The position numbers were made by a program, and so were the translations under genes. DNA of 64,000 bases from Streptomyces griseofuscus. Lineage in GTDB: Bacteria > Actinomycetota > Actinomycetes > Streptomycetales > Streptomycetaceae. The notes under the pieces are model-generated. The model worked only from the letters and a program-made list of their open reading frames with translations, had not been told where the DNA came from and did not search any database. The DNA lies in the NCBI RefSeq assembly GCF_014673495.1, contig NZ_CP051006.1:372001-436000 (forward strand). Reading direction: 5' to 3'. Shown here one piece after another: positions 18,630 to 28,071 of this stretch (position 1 is the first letter of the stretch; each line of letters starts with the position of its first letter).

Positions 18630-19043
18630 TCACACCGAAGTGCGCGGCTGATCGAGCGTAAGCTGCGGCACAGCTCGGCTCCTGGTCAGGCAGAAGGGAT
18701 GACCGGCCGGGTCGGTGAGAACCCGCCACCTGTCGCCGCCCGGTTGGCACTCCGGCTTGATCGCGCCCAGCTCCAGCAGCAGGGCCTCGGCCTCATCCAG
18801 GTCGTCAACCGCAAAGTCAAGGTGCAGTTGCTGCGGCGCGGTCCGGTCGGGCCACTGCGGAGCCCGGTAGTCATCAACCCTCTGAAAGCCGATGAAGAGC
18901 CCGTCCTCGCGAGTGAGACCAGCGAAATCGCTGTCCGACCTGGGGTGAAGCTCGAACCCGGTGGCTTGCTGATAGAACGCGGCCAGCGTCTCGGGGTCGG
19001 CACAGTCAAGTGTTATCGCGGTCAGCTTCATGTGCAGGGGCAT
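18630..19043 (-). CDS. VOC (glyoxalase/bleomycin-resistance) family protein
   Basis: A 137-residue vicinal-oxygen-chelate fold protein. Its two beta-alpha-beta-beta-beta halves are visible: LTAITLDCADPETLAAFY with GLFIGFQRV, then QLHLDFAVDDLDEAEALL with WRVLTDPAGHPFCL. Candidate metal ligands are H in QLHLDF and acidic residues at strand ends. These proteins act as dioxygenases, lyases or drug-binding proteins; the substrate is not evident. Start uncertain: the ATG at 19043 adds four residues to the ATG at 19031, and neither has a strong ribosome site. It stands alone beside the transposase remnant. Confidence 0.85.
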   Translation of the reverse strand: MPLHMKLTAITLDCADPETLAAFYQQATGFELHPRSDSDFAGLTREDGLFIGFQRVDDYRAPQWPDRTAPQQLHLDFAVDDLDEAEALLLELGAIKPECQPGGDRWRVLTDPAGHPFCLTRSRAVPQLTLDQPRTSV

Positions 19044-19329
19044 GGCGTCACACCGTAGTAATCGGCTCCCACGTTTGGCGATCTGATTTTCAACACCGAT
19101 CCGGCAAGAGAGGAGAGCCAGGTGGGCACTCCCCGCGCATGCGCGGCCCCCGCCGAGATGATCGGGGCAGGTCAGCAGCGTGCCTCCAGGCGAGCACCCC
19201 TCGGGCTCGCAGCCCTCCGACCGCCCGTTCAATCCACCGACCAGTCCCGGCGGCTTCGGGGACCAATTTTGGGCGCCCTCGTTCTCAATTCCGCAGGCAC
19301 CCCTTGAACCGCAACACCAGGAGGAACCG

Positions 19330-19719
19330 GTGTCATACCCGCAACTGCTCACTCCCGAGGAGAAGCTCGCCGACGCGAAGAAGCTGTTGAGCCTCCCGCA
19401 CATCGTCGTGATCTGCGGCTCCGCCCGCTTCCTGGCCGAGATGAACGAGGCCGATCTACGGGAGACCAAAGCCGGGAAGATTGTCGTCAAACCGGGCATC
19501 GACATGAAGTCGCCGCGCGGACTTTGGTCCGATCCCGTCGACGCCGAGGCGCTGAAGGGTCGACTCGACGATCTGCACCGGGCGAAGATCCGGCTCGCTG
19601 ATGACGTGCTCGTAGTCGGCGACTACATCGGAGACAGCACCCGAGCCGAAATCGTCTACGCCCGGTCGCTGGGAAAGCCCGTGCGGTTCGCGCACCCCGA
19701 AGCGGACCCTGGCGCCTGA
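19330..19719 (+). CDS. Small Rossmann-like protein (nucleoside 2-deoxyribosyltransferase-like)
   Basis: A 129-residue single-domain protein. The strand-turn HIVVICGSARF, the helix LDDLHRAKIRLADDVLVV and the motif YIGDSTRAEIVYARSLGKPV resemble the nucleoside 2-deoxyribosyltransferase/SLOG-like Rossmann group, in which an Asp and a Glu near the C-terminal half bind nucleotide or sugar. The GTG at 19330 has AGGAGG just upstream and is preferred over an upstream in-frame GTG at 19180 that would add 50 low-complexity residues. No partner gene is adjacent. The functional assignment is by fold impression only. Confidence 0.75.
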   Translation: MSYPQLLTPEEKLADAKKLLSLPHIVVICGSARFLAEMNEADLRETKAGKIVVKPGIDMKSPRGLWSDPVDAEALKGRLDDLHRAKIRLADDVLVVGDYIGDSTRAEIVYARSLGKPVRFAHPEADPGA

Positions 19720-20150
19720 CCGTGGTGCCGCAGGCGGACGTGCCGTCGCTGGCGATGACGTAGTCGAAGTCATGGGCGTGTTCGTCGCCCTCCTCCGTCA
19801 TGGACGCGAAGGTGTTGCCGTCGTACCAGTAGGGCAGACGGCTGCCCGGATCCGTGAGGGAGCCGCCCGCGTCCGTCAGGGTGAACGCGCCGACGGGACT
19901 GCGCTCATTGTCGCCGTAGACGACCACGGCCTGACGGCTGCCGGCCGGCGCGCCCTTCCACATGCGGCTTCCGGGCCGGGGGAACCGGACGCCACCGGGT
20001 TGTTGGAACCCGGTGCGCCGACTCGGCTCCGGTGCTCGCCGTCTCCGGCGACGCCGCGGTACCGGCCGGCAGCACGCCGCAGGCGAGGGCCACGGGTCAG
20101 GCGGCGTCCGGCCCAACGGTCCATCCAGTGTGCCGGCGAGGACCGGCACG
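19718..20150 (-). pseudogene. Secreted protein remnant (frameshifted)
   Basis: One minus-strand frame (about 19718-19969) reads like folded protein: QAVVVYGDNERSPVGAFTL, SRLPYWYDGNTFASMTEEGD and HAHDFDYVIASDGTSACG. A different frame just upstream (about 19970-20093) gives a signal-peptide-like LACGVLPAGTAASPETAS. A single frameshift would join them into a small secreted protein. There is no ribosome site or intact start. The family is not recognised. Confidence 0.4.
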
Positions 20151-20230
20151 GTCGTTCCCCTGTGGCTCCGGCGGACGGGTGCCGCCCCGGAGCGGGCGGC
20201 ACCCGTACGACGAGGGTCAGGAGGTGCCGG

Positions 20231-21796
20231 TCAGGCCCAGGGCGAGCCCACCACCCAGCTGGTGTCGTCGTTCCAGGACGTGGCGCTGTCCCAGGCGTTG
20301 GAGCCGCCGTTGCTCGCGAGGTACACGGTGTAGTCGTAGTGGCGCAGGTACTTGTCGGTGTAGTTGACGGACTGGAACGAGTAGCCCTGCCCGTTGTGCC
20401 CGCTCTGCGGGCAGAAGGTGGCGTCCTGGGCGAACTGCGAGGTGCCGTCGTCGGTGTTGAGCTGGAGTTTGAAGTTGGAGTGGCGCAGGTACTGGCCCGA
20501 GGCGTTGGCGGACTCGAAGGAGACGCAGGAGGTGTTGGCCAGGCCGGCCCGCACCACCCAGGTCGCGTCGCCCTTGTCGGTCGCGGAACTGGAGGAGGTG
20601 ACGGGGGCGATCACCACGTTGCTGTCCGCCGCGTCGTGCTGGATGTAGTCGGTGGTGCAGCACGACGTGGTGGCCCGCAGTGAGATCTTCGAGCCGGGTG
20701 TCAGCGAGCCCGGGCCGGTGGACGAGCCGTTGCCGTAGCCGACGGAGGTGAGGTTGGCCTGTACGGCGTTCTCCGTGGCGTCGGAGGGGTAGCCCGAGGT
20801 CATCACGCCCTCGTAGAAGGTTCCCGCCGCGCCCTTGCTGTTGTCGCCGCCGATGCCCAGGATGATCGCCCCCTCCTTGTGCATGGGGTTGTAGCCCGAG
20901 ACGTTGGGGCGTGCGCCGCTGTAGTAGGTCGACAGGCTTCCGGCGGCCGCGTTGCCGCCCCGGATGGCCCACTGGTTGGGGCCGCCCTTGACCATGGCGG
21001 TCTGGTACCGGTTGCTGACGCTGGGATCGTTGGCGTTGTAGCCGGCGTTGACGCCGGAGAACAGGCCGTTCTCCAGGTCGGCCATCACCCACGGCCCGTT
21101 GCCCGAGCCGTAGCCCCAGACCTTGATGTTGCCGAAGTAGATGGCCTCCATATGGCCGTTGCCGGTGTCGTTGTTGCTGGTCTCGGCGTTGCCGTAGTCG
21201 AAGCAGCAGCCGCCGTTGTAGTGCGTGCCGTCCAGGACGGCGTACATCCCCTCGGCGGCGTCACCGGTGGCGATCCCGGAGGTGTGGTCGTTGCGGTAGC
21301 CGGTGCCGGGGGCCACGAAGACTCCGTACGCCTTGTGGCCGGCGACCGTGGTCGGGGCCGCGGTGGCGTTGGCGAGGTTGTCCGGGCCGCCGGCCGCGCC
21401 GCCGCCGGGGGCCTGGGTGAGGTTGTTGCCCCTGCCGGACTGGTCGTAGATGACGGTGATGACGCAGGTGGTGCCGGCGCAGAAGGAGTCCTGCGCCGCG
21501 GCGTTGGCATAGCCGCCGGCGCTCAGCACGCCGATGTCCTTCGTGGTGTTGTCGGAGGCGCGCCGGACCTGGTAGAGCGCGCCGTTGTAGGAGGAGTACA
21601 GGGCGCGGGTGGTGCTGTGGGCGGCTACGCACGGGGTGTTGCCCGAGGCGTAGATGTCGCAGGGCAGAGATCCGGCGGCCTGTGAGGTCTGGGCGCCGCC
21701 GACGAGGACGCCGGCGACGAGTGCGGTGGCGGCGGCAGCGGACAACGCCCATTTTCTGAGCCTGCGCAGCAGGCGCGACGGTGCGGGTGCGGACAC
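20231..21796 (-). CDS. abfB: Secreted GH54 alpha-L-arabinofuranosidase with CBM42
   Basis: A 521-residue secreted enzyme that removes arabinofuranosyl side groups from arabinan and arabinoxylan. The Tat-like signal peptide starts RRLRKWALSAAAATAL and is cleaved near residue 40 (SQAAG). The catalytic beta-sandwich (about 41-370) has the GH54 landmarks PCDIYASGNTPCVAAHSTTR, YQVRRASDNTTKDIGVL and the vicinal-cysteine segment GGCCFDYGNAE. The C-terminal CBM42 beta-trefoil (about 375-521) shows the repeated FESAN..GQYLRH and FQSVNYTDKYLRH lobes. The GTG at 21796 has AAGGAGG upstream. It lies downstream of an arabinose-type ABC importer, which fits uptake of its product. Confidence 0.93.
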   Translation of the reverse strand: MSAPAPSRLLRRLRKWALSAAAATALVAGVLVGGAQTSQAAGSLPCDIYASGNTPCVAAHSTTRALYSSYNGALYQVRRASDNTTKDIGVLSAGGYANAAAQDSFCAGTTCVITVIYDQSGRGNNLTQAPGGGAAGGPDNLANATAAPTTVAGHKAYGVFVAPGTGYRNDHTSGIATGDAAEGMYAVLDGTHYNGGCCFDYGNAETSNNDTGNGHMEAIYFGNIKVWGYGSGNGPWVMADLENGLFSGVNAGYNANDPSVSNRYQTAMVKGGPNQWAIRGGNAAAGSLSTYYSGARPNVSGYNPMHKEGAIILGIGGDNSKGAAGTFYEGVMTSGYPSDATENAVQANLTSVGYGNGSSTGPGSLTPGSKISLRATTSCCTTDYIQHDAADSNVVIAPVTSSSSATDKGDATWVVRAGLANTSCVSFESANASGQYLRHSNFKLQLNTDDGTSQFAQDATFCPQSGHNGQGYSFQSVNYTDKYLRHYDYTVYLASNGGSNAWDSATSWNDDTSWVVGSPWA

Positions 21797-22015
21797 GGGT
21801 GTCCTCCTTCGAAAGGCGGATGTGAGGGTCCCGGACCGGTACTCGGCCACGGGGTGCCGGCCAGGTGGTCGTCAGGGAGTTGCGCCGCGGCAAGTCGTGG
21901 GAGGAGGGCCGGTCACGGAGTGCCGGGCGTCGCTCTGGGGGCCGCCGGGCGCGGTGCGGCCGGGCGCCGGGGGGTGCCGGGGTGCCGCCCCCAGGGCGGG
22001 GTCAGGGGCGGAGGT

Positions 22016-23029
22016 TCAGCCGCGGCGGGCGATGCTGCGGGCGCGCAGTCGGTCGGCGGTGATGGCCAGTCCGAGCACGCAACCGAGCACGATGTCGGTG
22101 TAGTTGGGGTTGATCTGGAGGGTCGTCAGGCCGTTGTTGATGAGTTCGAGCAGGATGGTGCCCGCGACGATGCCGATGATCCGGCCCTGCCCGCCGACCA
22201 GACTGACGCCGCCGATCACCGCGGCGGCGATCGCCGAGAGCTCCCAGCCCACGCCGACGCCGCTGGCGGAGCCGACCCCCATCCGGCCGAGCACGAGGAT
22301 CCCGGCGAACGCCGACAGCAGCGAGCTGGTGACGTACATGGACACGACGCGCCGGTCGCCGCGGATGCCGGCGAGCCGGGCCGCCTCCGGGTTGCCGCCG
22401 ACGGCGTAGACCTGCCGGCCGGCGTACGTGCGTTCCAGGAAGAACCAGGCGACCAGTGCGACCACGACGAACAGGATGAGCGGGAGGGGCACCTGCGCCA
22501 CGTACGTCTGGCCGAGGTCGCTGAACGTGCCGCCGATGCCCGTGATCGACGTGCCGGAGGTGATGGCCAGGGTGACGCCCTGCGCGACGGTGTACGTCAC
22601 CAGGGTCACCACGAACGGGGCCATCTTCAACCGGGTGACGGCGAGTCCGTGCACCAGGCCGACGGCGCCCGCGATCAGCAGCGTCAGCAGGATCGCCACC
22701 ACTGGAGGGAGTCCGGCCCGGACGTCGAACCAGGACATCAGGATGACGCTGGTGCCCAGCAGCGCGCCCACGGACAGGTCGATCCCGCCGGTGAGGATCA
22801 CCAGTGACTCGCCGATCGCGATCAGCCCGTACTGGGCCAGGTCGAAGCCCATGCCCTGGAGGTTGACCGCGCCGGCGAAGGACGACTTGTCGAGTGCCAG
22901 CGCGACGAACACGACGACGCAGGCGGCCACTACTCCGACCTCGGGTGTCTCCAGCAGCCGGACGAAGGGCCGGCGCCTCTTGTCCTCGGTCACCGCCGCG
23001 GTCGGCGCCGCGGCCGTACTGGTGTTCAT
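22016..23029 (-). CDS. Sugar ABC transporter permease (RbsC/YtfT type)
   Basis: A 337-residue inner-membrane permease of the carbohydrate uptake transporter-2 family, with eight to ten hydrophobic helices. The family hallmarks ILTGGIDLSVGA, GGNPEAARLAGI and VIGGVSLVGGQG are present. The ATG at 23029 overlaps the ATPase stop as ATGA. Only one permease gene is present, so it probably forms a homodimer under the duplicated ATPase. Together with the binding protein and the ara genes it probably imports L-arabinose. Confidence 0.93.
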   Translation of the reverse strand: MNTSTAAAPTAAVTEDKRRRPFVRLLETPEVGVVAACVVVFVALALDKSSFAGAVNLQGMGFDLAQYGLIAIGESLVILTGGIDLSVGALLGTSVILMSWFDVRAGLPPVVAILLTLLIAGAVGLVHGLAVTRLKMAPFVVTLVTYTVAQGVTLAITSGTSITGIGGTFSDLGQTYVAQVPLPLILFVVVALVAWFFLERTYAGRQVYAVGGNPEAARLAGIRGDRRVVSMYVTSSLLSAFAGILVLGRMGVGSASGVGVGWELSAIAAAVIGGVSLVGGQGRIIGIVAGTILLELINNGLTTLQINPNYTDIVLGCVLGLAITADRLRARSIARRG

Positions 23030-24579
23030 GTGCTTGCCTTCCGCTGGGGGGCCGCAGCGGACTGTGTCCCGGCCGCCGCCGTCATGATCACTTCCTTGCC
23101 GAACCGGTCGCGCGGGAGGTCGGCGACGATCCTGCCGTGTGCCATCACCACGATCCGGTGGCAGATCCACAGCAGTTCCTCGAGCTCCGAGGAGGCGACG
23201 AGAACGGCGAGGCCGCCCTGTGCGGCCTCGTCGATCAAGGCGTAGATCTCCGCCTTGGCGCCCACGTCCACCCCGCGGGTGGGTTCGTCGAGCAGCAGCA
23301 GCTTCGGCCGGGCGGCCAGCCACCGCCCGAAGACCGCCTTTTGCTGGTTGCCGCCGGACAGGTCGGAGATCGGCTGCTCGTGGCTGTGCAGCCGCACCCC
23401 CAGGTCCTCGATGATGCGCGCCGCGTGTTCCTTGTCCCTGCGCGGCCGCAGGACCCCGCGCCGGCTGATCCGGCGCAGGGTGGCCAGGGTGACGTTCCAC
23501 CGCACCGAGTGGGCCGGCAGCAGCGACTGCGCCTTGCGGTCCTCGGGTACCAGCCCGACGCCGGCCTCGACGGCGTCGGCTGGGTGGCGGGGCCGGAAGT
23601 CCGCCCCGTCGAGGAGGACCTCGCCCGCGGTCCGCGGCTGGGCGCCCATGAGGGTGTGCAGCAGCCGACTGCGGCCGGAACCCATGAGTCCGGCCACGCC
23701 CACGATCTCGCCGGCGCGCACCTCCAGGTCGACCGGGCCCAAGCCGTCCGCCGTCAGGCCGCGCACGGACAGCGTCCGGGCCCGCTCGACGGAGGGGGGC
23801 GGCGCGAGGTCGGCCCGCGCGAGTTCGCTGCCGACCATCTCCCGGATCATTCTCTCCTCGGTCGCCTCGTGCGGGGAGAGGTCGGCCACCAGCCGGCCGC
23901 CGCGCAGCACGATGACGCGATCGGCGACGGCCCGTACCTCGTCCAGGCGGTGGCCGATGAAGAGAACCGCTCCCCCGGCGGCGGCGTGCCGACGGGCCAG
24001 CTCCAGCACGCGACCGGCTTCCACGGGACCGAGCGAGGAGGTGGGCTCGTCGAGGATGAGCACCACCGGGTGGTGGCCCCACGCCTTGGCGATCTCGATC
24101 ATCTGCCGCACCGGCACCGGGTAGCGCTCCACCATGCGGTCCACGTCGACCTGCCCGACGCCGACCTCGGCCAGCAGCGCCCGAGCCTCGGCCCGCGCCG
24201 CGGGGCGGTCGACCACGAGCCGGCCGAGCAGGGTGCCGGCCGCCCCCGCCGGGCGGCGGCCGAGCAGCAGGTTCTCCGCCACGCTCAGCCGGCCCACGAG
24301 CGGGAACTCCTGGGCGACCAGCGCCACCCCGAGTTCGCGGGCGTGGTCGGGCCGGCCCGGTGCCAGCGGCCGACCGGCCACCTCGATGGTTCCGGTGCTG
24401 GGGGTGACGGTGCCGGACAGCACGCCCATCAGCGTGGACTTGCCGGCTCCGTTCTCGCCGACGACGGCGACGATCTGCCCGCGTGCCAGGTCCAGCCGGG
24501 GGATGTCCAGCACCTTCACCGGCCCGTACGTCTTGGTCACCTGGCGCAGACAGGCGGCGCTCTCGCTGCCGGCGGCCAT
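23026..24579 (-). CDS. Sugar ABC transporter ATP-binding protein (duplicated, AraG/RbsA type)
   Basis: A 517-residue ATPase with two fused nucleotide-binding domains. The first has Walker A GENGAGKST (41-49) and Walker B LILDEPTSSL; its signature is degenerate (YPVPVRQMIEI). The second has a degenerate Walker A (GLMGSGRSR) but the full signature LSGGNQQK and LLLDEPTRGVDVG. This asymmetry is normal for the AraG/RbsA family, leaving composite active sites. Its ATG shares one base with the binding-protein stop (TGATG), so the three transporter genes are coupled. Confidence 0.94.
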   Translation of the reverse strand: MAAGSESAACLRQVTKTYGPVKVLDIPRLDLARGQIVAVVGENGAGKSTLMGVLSGTVTPSTGTIEVAGRPLAPGRPDHARELGVALVAQEFPLVGRLSVAENLLLGRRPAGAAGTLLGRLVVDRPAARAEARALLAEVGVGQVDVDRMVERYPVPVRQMIEIAKAWGHHPVVLILDEPTSSLGPVEAGRVLELARRHAAAGGAVLFIGHRLDEVRAVADRVIVLRGGRLVADLSPHEATEERMIREMVGSELARADLAPPPSVERARTLSVRGLTADGLGPVDLEVRAGEIVGVAGLMGSGRSRLLHTLMGAQPRTAGEVLLDGADFRPRHPADAVEAGVGLVPEDRKAQSLLPAHSVRWNVTLATLRRISRRGVLRPRRDKEHAARIIEDLGVRLHSHEQPISDLSGGNQQKAVFGRWLAARPKLLLLDEPTRGVDVGAKAEIYALIDEAAQGGLAVLVASSELEELLWICHRIVVMAHGRIVADLPRDRFGKEVIMTAAAGTQSAAAPQRKAST

Positions 24580-25766
24580 CAGCTGATGCCCAGGTGCTTC
24601 AGTTTGGCCTGGTAGTCGGCGAGGTTGGCCCGCGTCACCAGACCCACCCCGGAGCTGAGTGTCGTCCCGTCCTGCTCCAGGTAGGGCCGGACGATCTTCA
24701 TCGTGGCGCTCTCGCCCAGCACCTTGAGCGCGGTCAGCAGGTACGCGCCGGTGTATCCCTGCTGGTAAGGCTGTTGCAGCACGGTCGCCTGGATGACGCC
24801 GGAGCGGATGAACTTCAGCGTCTGCGGGTCGCTGTCGTCGGAGATGATCTTCACCTTGCCGGTCTTCCCGGCTGCTTTCACCGCCTGCCCCGCGGACGGG
24901 CCGTCGTAGGAGTACACGCCGTAGAGCCCGTTGACGTCGGGGTTGGTCTGGATGGCGGTCTGGGCGTTGGTCAGAGCCTTGGAGGCGTCCATACCGTCGC
25001 TCAGCTTCTGCACGACCTTCACGCCGGACCCCTTGAGGGCATCCTCGAAGCCGGCGATCCGCTGCACGGCGTTGGACGTGGTCAACGAGCCGACCAGGAC
25101 GACTACTTGCCCCTTGCCGCCGAGTGCCTCCTTCATCGCCTCGCCGGCCTTCTGCCCGGCCTGGTAGTTGGGGGTGCCCAAGTAGAGGGCGGCGCCGTCC
25201 TCCTTGGGCAGCGGCGAGTCGATCGCCAGCACGGGGATGCCGGCCTTGTTGGCCGAGCTGATCGGCGCCTTGATGGCGGTCGGGTCGATCGCGGACACGC
25301 TCAGGCCCGTGATCCCCTGGCCCCGCAGCGTCTGGATGATCGACAGCTGCTGGTCCAGGCGGCCGTTGGCCGGAGCTTGGTAGGTGCCCTTGACGCCGAG
25401 CGAGGACACGCCCTTGTCGAACCCCACCTTGCCCGCGTTCCAGTAGTCCGTCGCGACGTTCACCACCATCGCCAGCTCCTGCTTCGACACGTCCTTGCCG
25501 GCGAGGGCGGCCTTGAGGGCGGCGTCGAGCTCGGCGAGTTTCGCGTCGTTGAAGGTGATGTCGCCCTTGATCGCCACTCCCGCCGAGGAGGCCGACGCGT
25601 CCGCCCCCGCTCCCGAGGAGGAGCCGCCGGCGCCACTCTTGCTGCATCCTCCGGTCGCCAGCAGCGCCATGGCGGCGACCCCGGCGACTCCCCAGCGCAC
25701 CGGCCGAGTCACCAGGCCGGTGCCCTGTCCCGTTCCCGCCCGCCGGACGGACCGCACACCACGCAT
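24579..25766 (-). CDS. Sugar ABC transporter substrate-binding lipoprotein
   Basis: A 395-residue type I periplasmic-binding protein of the ribose/arabinose (Peripla_BP_4) group. The lipobox LLATGGC puts the lipidated cysteine at residue 41, followed by a Gly/Ser/Ala linker. Core motifs include ISAIDPTAIKAPI-like SVSAIDPTAIKAPI, GIPVLAIDSPLP and IQTNPDVNGLYG. The ATG at 25766 lies nine bases after AGAGG; the ATG at 25775 directly abuts that site and is less likely. A LacI-type operator lies 35 bases upstream of the start and a second one, overlapping a promoter, 290 bases upstream. L-arabinose is the likely ligand by context. Confidence 0.92.
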   Translation of the reverse strand: MRGVRSVRRAGTGQGTGLVTRPVRWGVAGVAAMALLATGGCSKSGAGGSSSGAGADASASSAGVAIKGDITFNDAKLAELDAALKAALAGKDVSKQELAMVVNVATDYWNAGKVGFDKGVSSLGVKGTYQAPANGRLDQQLSIIQTLRGQGITGLSVSAIDPTAIKAPISSANKAGIPVLAIDSPLPKEDGAALYLGTPNYQAGQKAGEAMKEALGGKGQVVVLVGSLTTSNAVQRIAGFEDALKGSGVKVVQKLSDGMDASKALTNAQTAIQTNPDVNGLYGVYSYDGPSAGQAVKAAGKTGKVKIISDDSDPQTLKFIRSGVIQATVLQQPYQQGYTGAYLLTALKVLGESATMKIVRPYLEQDGTTLSSGVGLVTRANLADYQAKLKHLGIS

Positions 25767-25800
25767 GTTCGACATCCTCTGCAGAAAGGGCCTCGCGGCC

Positions 25801-25814
25801 TGTTAGCGCTCACA
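25801..25814. promoter_or_regulatory. LacI-type operator (proximal, importer operon)
   Basis: TGTTAGCGCTCACA, a near-perfect 14-bp palindrome, 35 bases upstream of the binding-protein start. It is identical to the operator in front of lacI. With the copy at 26060 it forms a pair about 259 bp apart, a spacing that could support looping (inference). Confidence 0.85.
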
Positions 25815-26058
25815 TTTGCTTTACCGGAACACGTCCGCGCCAGTCCCCGCCCCGGCCGGCGCCAACCCGCCGCCGCCGTAAGGGCGCCACCGAAGCGGGC
25901 CCTGTGCGACCACAGGGCGGACCGAACGGGGCTTTCCCACAAGGCTGCGCCGCCGCGGCCGGAGCGGGAGACACACTTCCACGCACCGTCCACCGGACGC
26001 CCGCCGGACGCCGTCCCCGGCATCGCGGCCCTGCCTCCGCTCCCTTGCTTGGCTGAGA

Positions 26059-26086
26059 TTGTTAGCGCTCACCGCTGTGACGTCAA
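26059..26086 (-). promoter_or_regulatory. Promoter of the sugar importer operon
   Basis: Read leftwards: -35 TTGACG (26086-26081), a 16-base spacer, -10 TAACAA (26064-26059). It is nearly the same as the lacI promoter, including the operator lying across spacer and -10. The leader to the binding-protein start is about 285 bases and contains the second operator. Confidence 0.6.
26060..26073. promoter_or_regulatory. LacI-type operator (distal, overlaps importer promoter)
   Basis: TGTTAGCGCTCACC, matching the regulon operator at 13 of 14 positions. It covers the -10 region of the minus-strand promoter described at 26059-26086, so repressor binding would exclude RNA polymerase. Confidence 0.82.
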
Positions 26087-26323
26087 GGTGTTACGCGGAA
26101 GAAAAACGCCCTGGATTCGCCCCGGACGGAGGCGAGTTGGGCTCAGGGTCAAGGCCGCCCCGACACCCCGTCGGCTGTCGTGTGCGGGCCGTGCGCGGTG
26201 CATCGGCAGGGCCCCCGGGAGTCGCGCCGTAACATGCCTCCGGCGCCACGAGTGCGGAGCCGTGTGATGGCCACGTGCATGGCGGGTGTACGGGCGGGGG
26301 CATGGCTGGACTGCCGCTCGAGA

Positions 26324-26369
26324 GCACCGCGTGCCCGCCAGGCAATCGGGCATGACGGGCACGCGGTGC
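26324..26369 (-). terminator. Hairpin terminator after araA
   Basis: A perfect 14-bp stem (GCACCGCGTGCCCG with its complement) and an 18-base loop, about 180 bases past the araA stop. It has no U-run, as is usual in Streptomyces. It separates the ara catabolic genes from the importer operon. The rest of 26087-26551 shows no gene. Confidence 0.7.
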
Positions 26370-26551
26370 CGGTGCTCGGGTGGTGCGGCGGTTTGCCGGT
26401 CGGCCGCGTACGGCGGTTCTCGGTCGGCCGTCTGCGGCACGCGACGCTCAGGGCCGCCCGTACCCGCCGGCCGCGCCGCTCGGATCGGTGACCGCTCCCC
26501 CGCCGGTGGCGGATCCGCGAGCCGGTGCTCGGGCTGGGCCCAGGGTTGGGC

Positions 26552-28057
26552 TCACAGGCCGCCGGCGAGCCGGTAGTACGCCTGGTTCCAGCGGATCTCC
26601 TTGATCAGCTGCCGCAGGTCGGTGGTCTCGTCTATGAGCAGCAGTTCCGTGCGGAGCATGTCCGCGAGGTCGGCCAGTTCCTCCGTGCCCACCGCCGAGG
26701 TCAGCACGGTGTGGTGCGGGCCGCCCGCAGTCAGCCAGGCCTCGGTCGCGGTCCCGAAGTCGGGCGCGGGGCGCCACAGGGCCCTGGCCACCGGCAGGCG
26801 GGGCAGCGGCTCCGGCGGCGGGACGACGTCGACGCGGTTGGCCACCAGCCGGAACCGGTCGCCGAGGTCGACGAGGCCGACCAGCGTGGCCGGGCCGGGT
26901 GCGGCGTCGAAGACCAGCCGGACGGGGTCCTCGCGGCCGCCGATGCCGAGCGGGTGGATCTCGCAGCTGGGCTGTCCCGCGGCGATGCTGGGGCACACCT
27001 CCAGCATGTGGGCGCCGAGGACGAGCTGTTCGCCGGGGACCAGGTGGTAGGTGTAGTCCTCCATGAAGGAGGTGCCCGCAGGGCGTCCGCTGCCGACCGT
27101 CTTGAGGGCCGCCAGCAGTGCGGAGGTCTTCCAGTCCCCCTCGGCACCGAACCCGTACCCGTCGGCCATCAGGCGCTGCACCGCGATGCCGGGCAGCTGC
27201 CGAAGCCCGCCCAGGTCCTCGAAGTTGGTGGTGAAGGCGCCGAAGCCGCCGTCGGCGAGGAAGCCGCGCAGACCCAGTTCGATACGGGCTGCGTAGCGCA
27301 GGGCGTCGTGCCGTCCGCCGCCGGCGACCAGTTCGGGGGCTACGCGGTAGGTGTCGGCGTACTCTTCGACCAGGGTGGCGACGGCCGTGTCCGGCACCGA
27401 GTCCACGGCGTCGACCAGGTCGGTGACACCGTAGGTGTTGACCGAGACGCCGAACCGCAGCTGCGCCTCGACCTTGTCGCCCTCGGTGACGGCGACGTCG
27501 CGCATGTTGTCGCCGAACCGGGCCAGCCGCAGCCGGCGCAGCGCGTCGTACCCGAGGGCGGCACGCATCCAGGCGTGGACGCGGGGGGCGGTCGCGGGAT
27601 CCGAGACGTGGCCCGCGACGGTCTTGCGGGCTACTCCCAGCCGTGTCTGGATGTACCCGAACTCCCGGTCCCCGTGGGCGGCCTGGTTGAGGTTCATGAA
27701 GTCCATGTCGATGGTGGCCCACGGGAGTTCGGCGTCGGCCTGGGTGTGCAGGTGGAGCAGCGGCTTGCGGAGCATGTCGAGGCCCGAGATCCACATCTTG
27801 GCGGGCGAGAAGGTGTGCATCCAGGCGATGAGGCCGACGCAGGCCGGGTCGGCGTTCGCTTCCAGGACGAGGGAGAGGATGGCCGCGGAGTCGGTGAGCA
27901 CCGGCTTGTGGACGACGCGGACGGGGGCGCCGGGGACGGCGGCGAGCCGGTCGCTGACGGACCGGGACTGCTCGGCGACCTGGTGGAGGGTCTCCTTGCC
28001 GTAGAGGCCCTGGCTTCCGGTGACGAACCAGACCTCGAAGGCGGCGGGCGGTGTCAT
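26552..28057 (-). CDS. araA: L-arabinose isomerase
   Basis: A 501-residue cytosolic isomerase converting L-arabinose to L-ribulose, at the standard family length. Landmarks are [13 protein letters not shown] at the N-terminus, [29 protein letters not shown], the metal-binding region around [14 protein letters not shown] and [11 protein letters not shown], and the C-terminal GGPHHTVL. The ATG at 28057 follows the araD stop by 14 bases with GGAG nearby, so the two are an operon. Metal ligands expected for the family (two Glu, two His) fall in these segments. Confidence 0.97.
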   Translation of the reverse strand: MTPPAAFEVWFVTGSQGLYGKETLHQVAEQSRSVSDRLAAVPGAPVRVVHKPVLTDSAAILSLVLEANADPACVGLIAWMHTFSPAKMWISGLDMLRKPLLHLHTQADAELPWATIDMDFMNLNQAAHGDREFGYIQTRLGVARKTVAGHVSDPATAPRVHAWMRAALGYDALRRLRLARFGDNMRDVAVTEGDKVEAQLRFGVSVNTYGVTDLVDAVDSVPDTAVATLVEEYADTYRVAPELVAGGGRHDALRYAARIELGLRGFLADGGFGAFTTNFEDLGGLRQLPGIAVQRLMADGYGFGAEGDWKTSALLAALKTVGSGRPAGTSFMEDYTYHLVPGEQLVLGAHMLEVCPSIAAGQPSCEIHPLGIGGREDPVRLVFDAAPGPATLVGLVDLGDRFRLVANRVDVVPPPEPLPRLPVARALWRPAPDFGTATEAWLTAGGPHHTVLTSAVGTEELADLADMLRTELLLIDETTDLRQLIKEIRWNQAYYRLAGGL

Positions 28058-28071
28058 GGCCTGTTGGCTCC

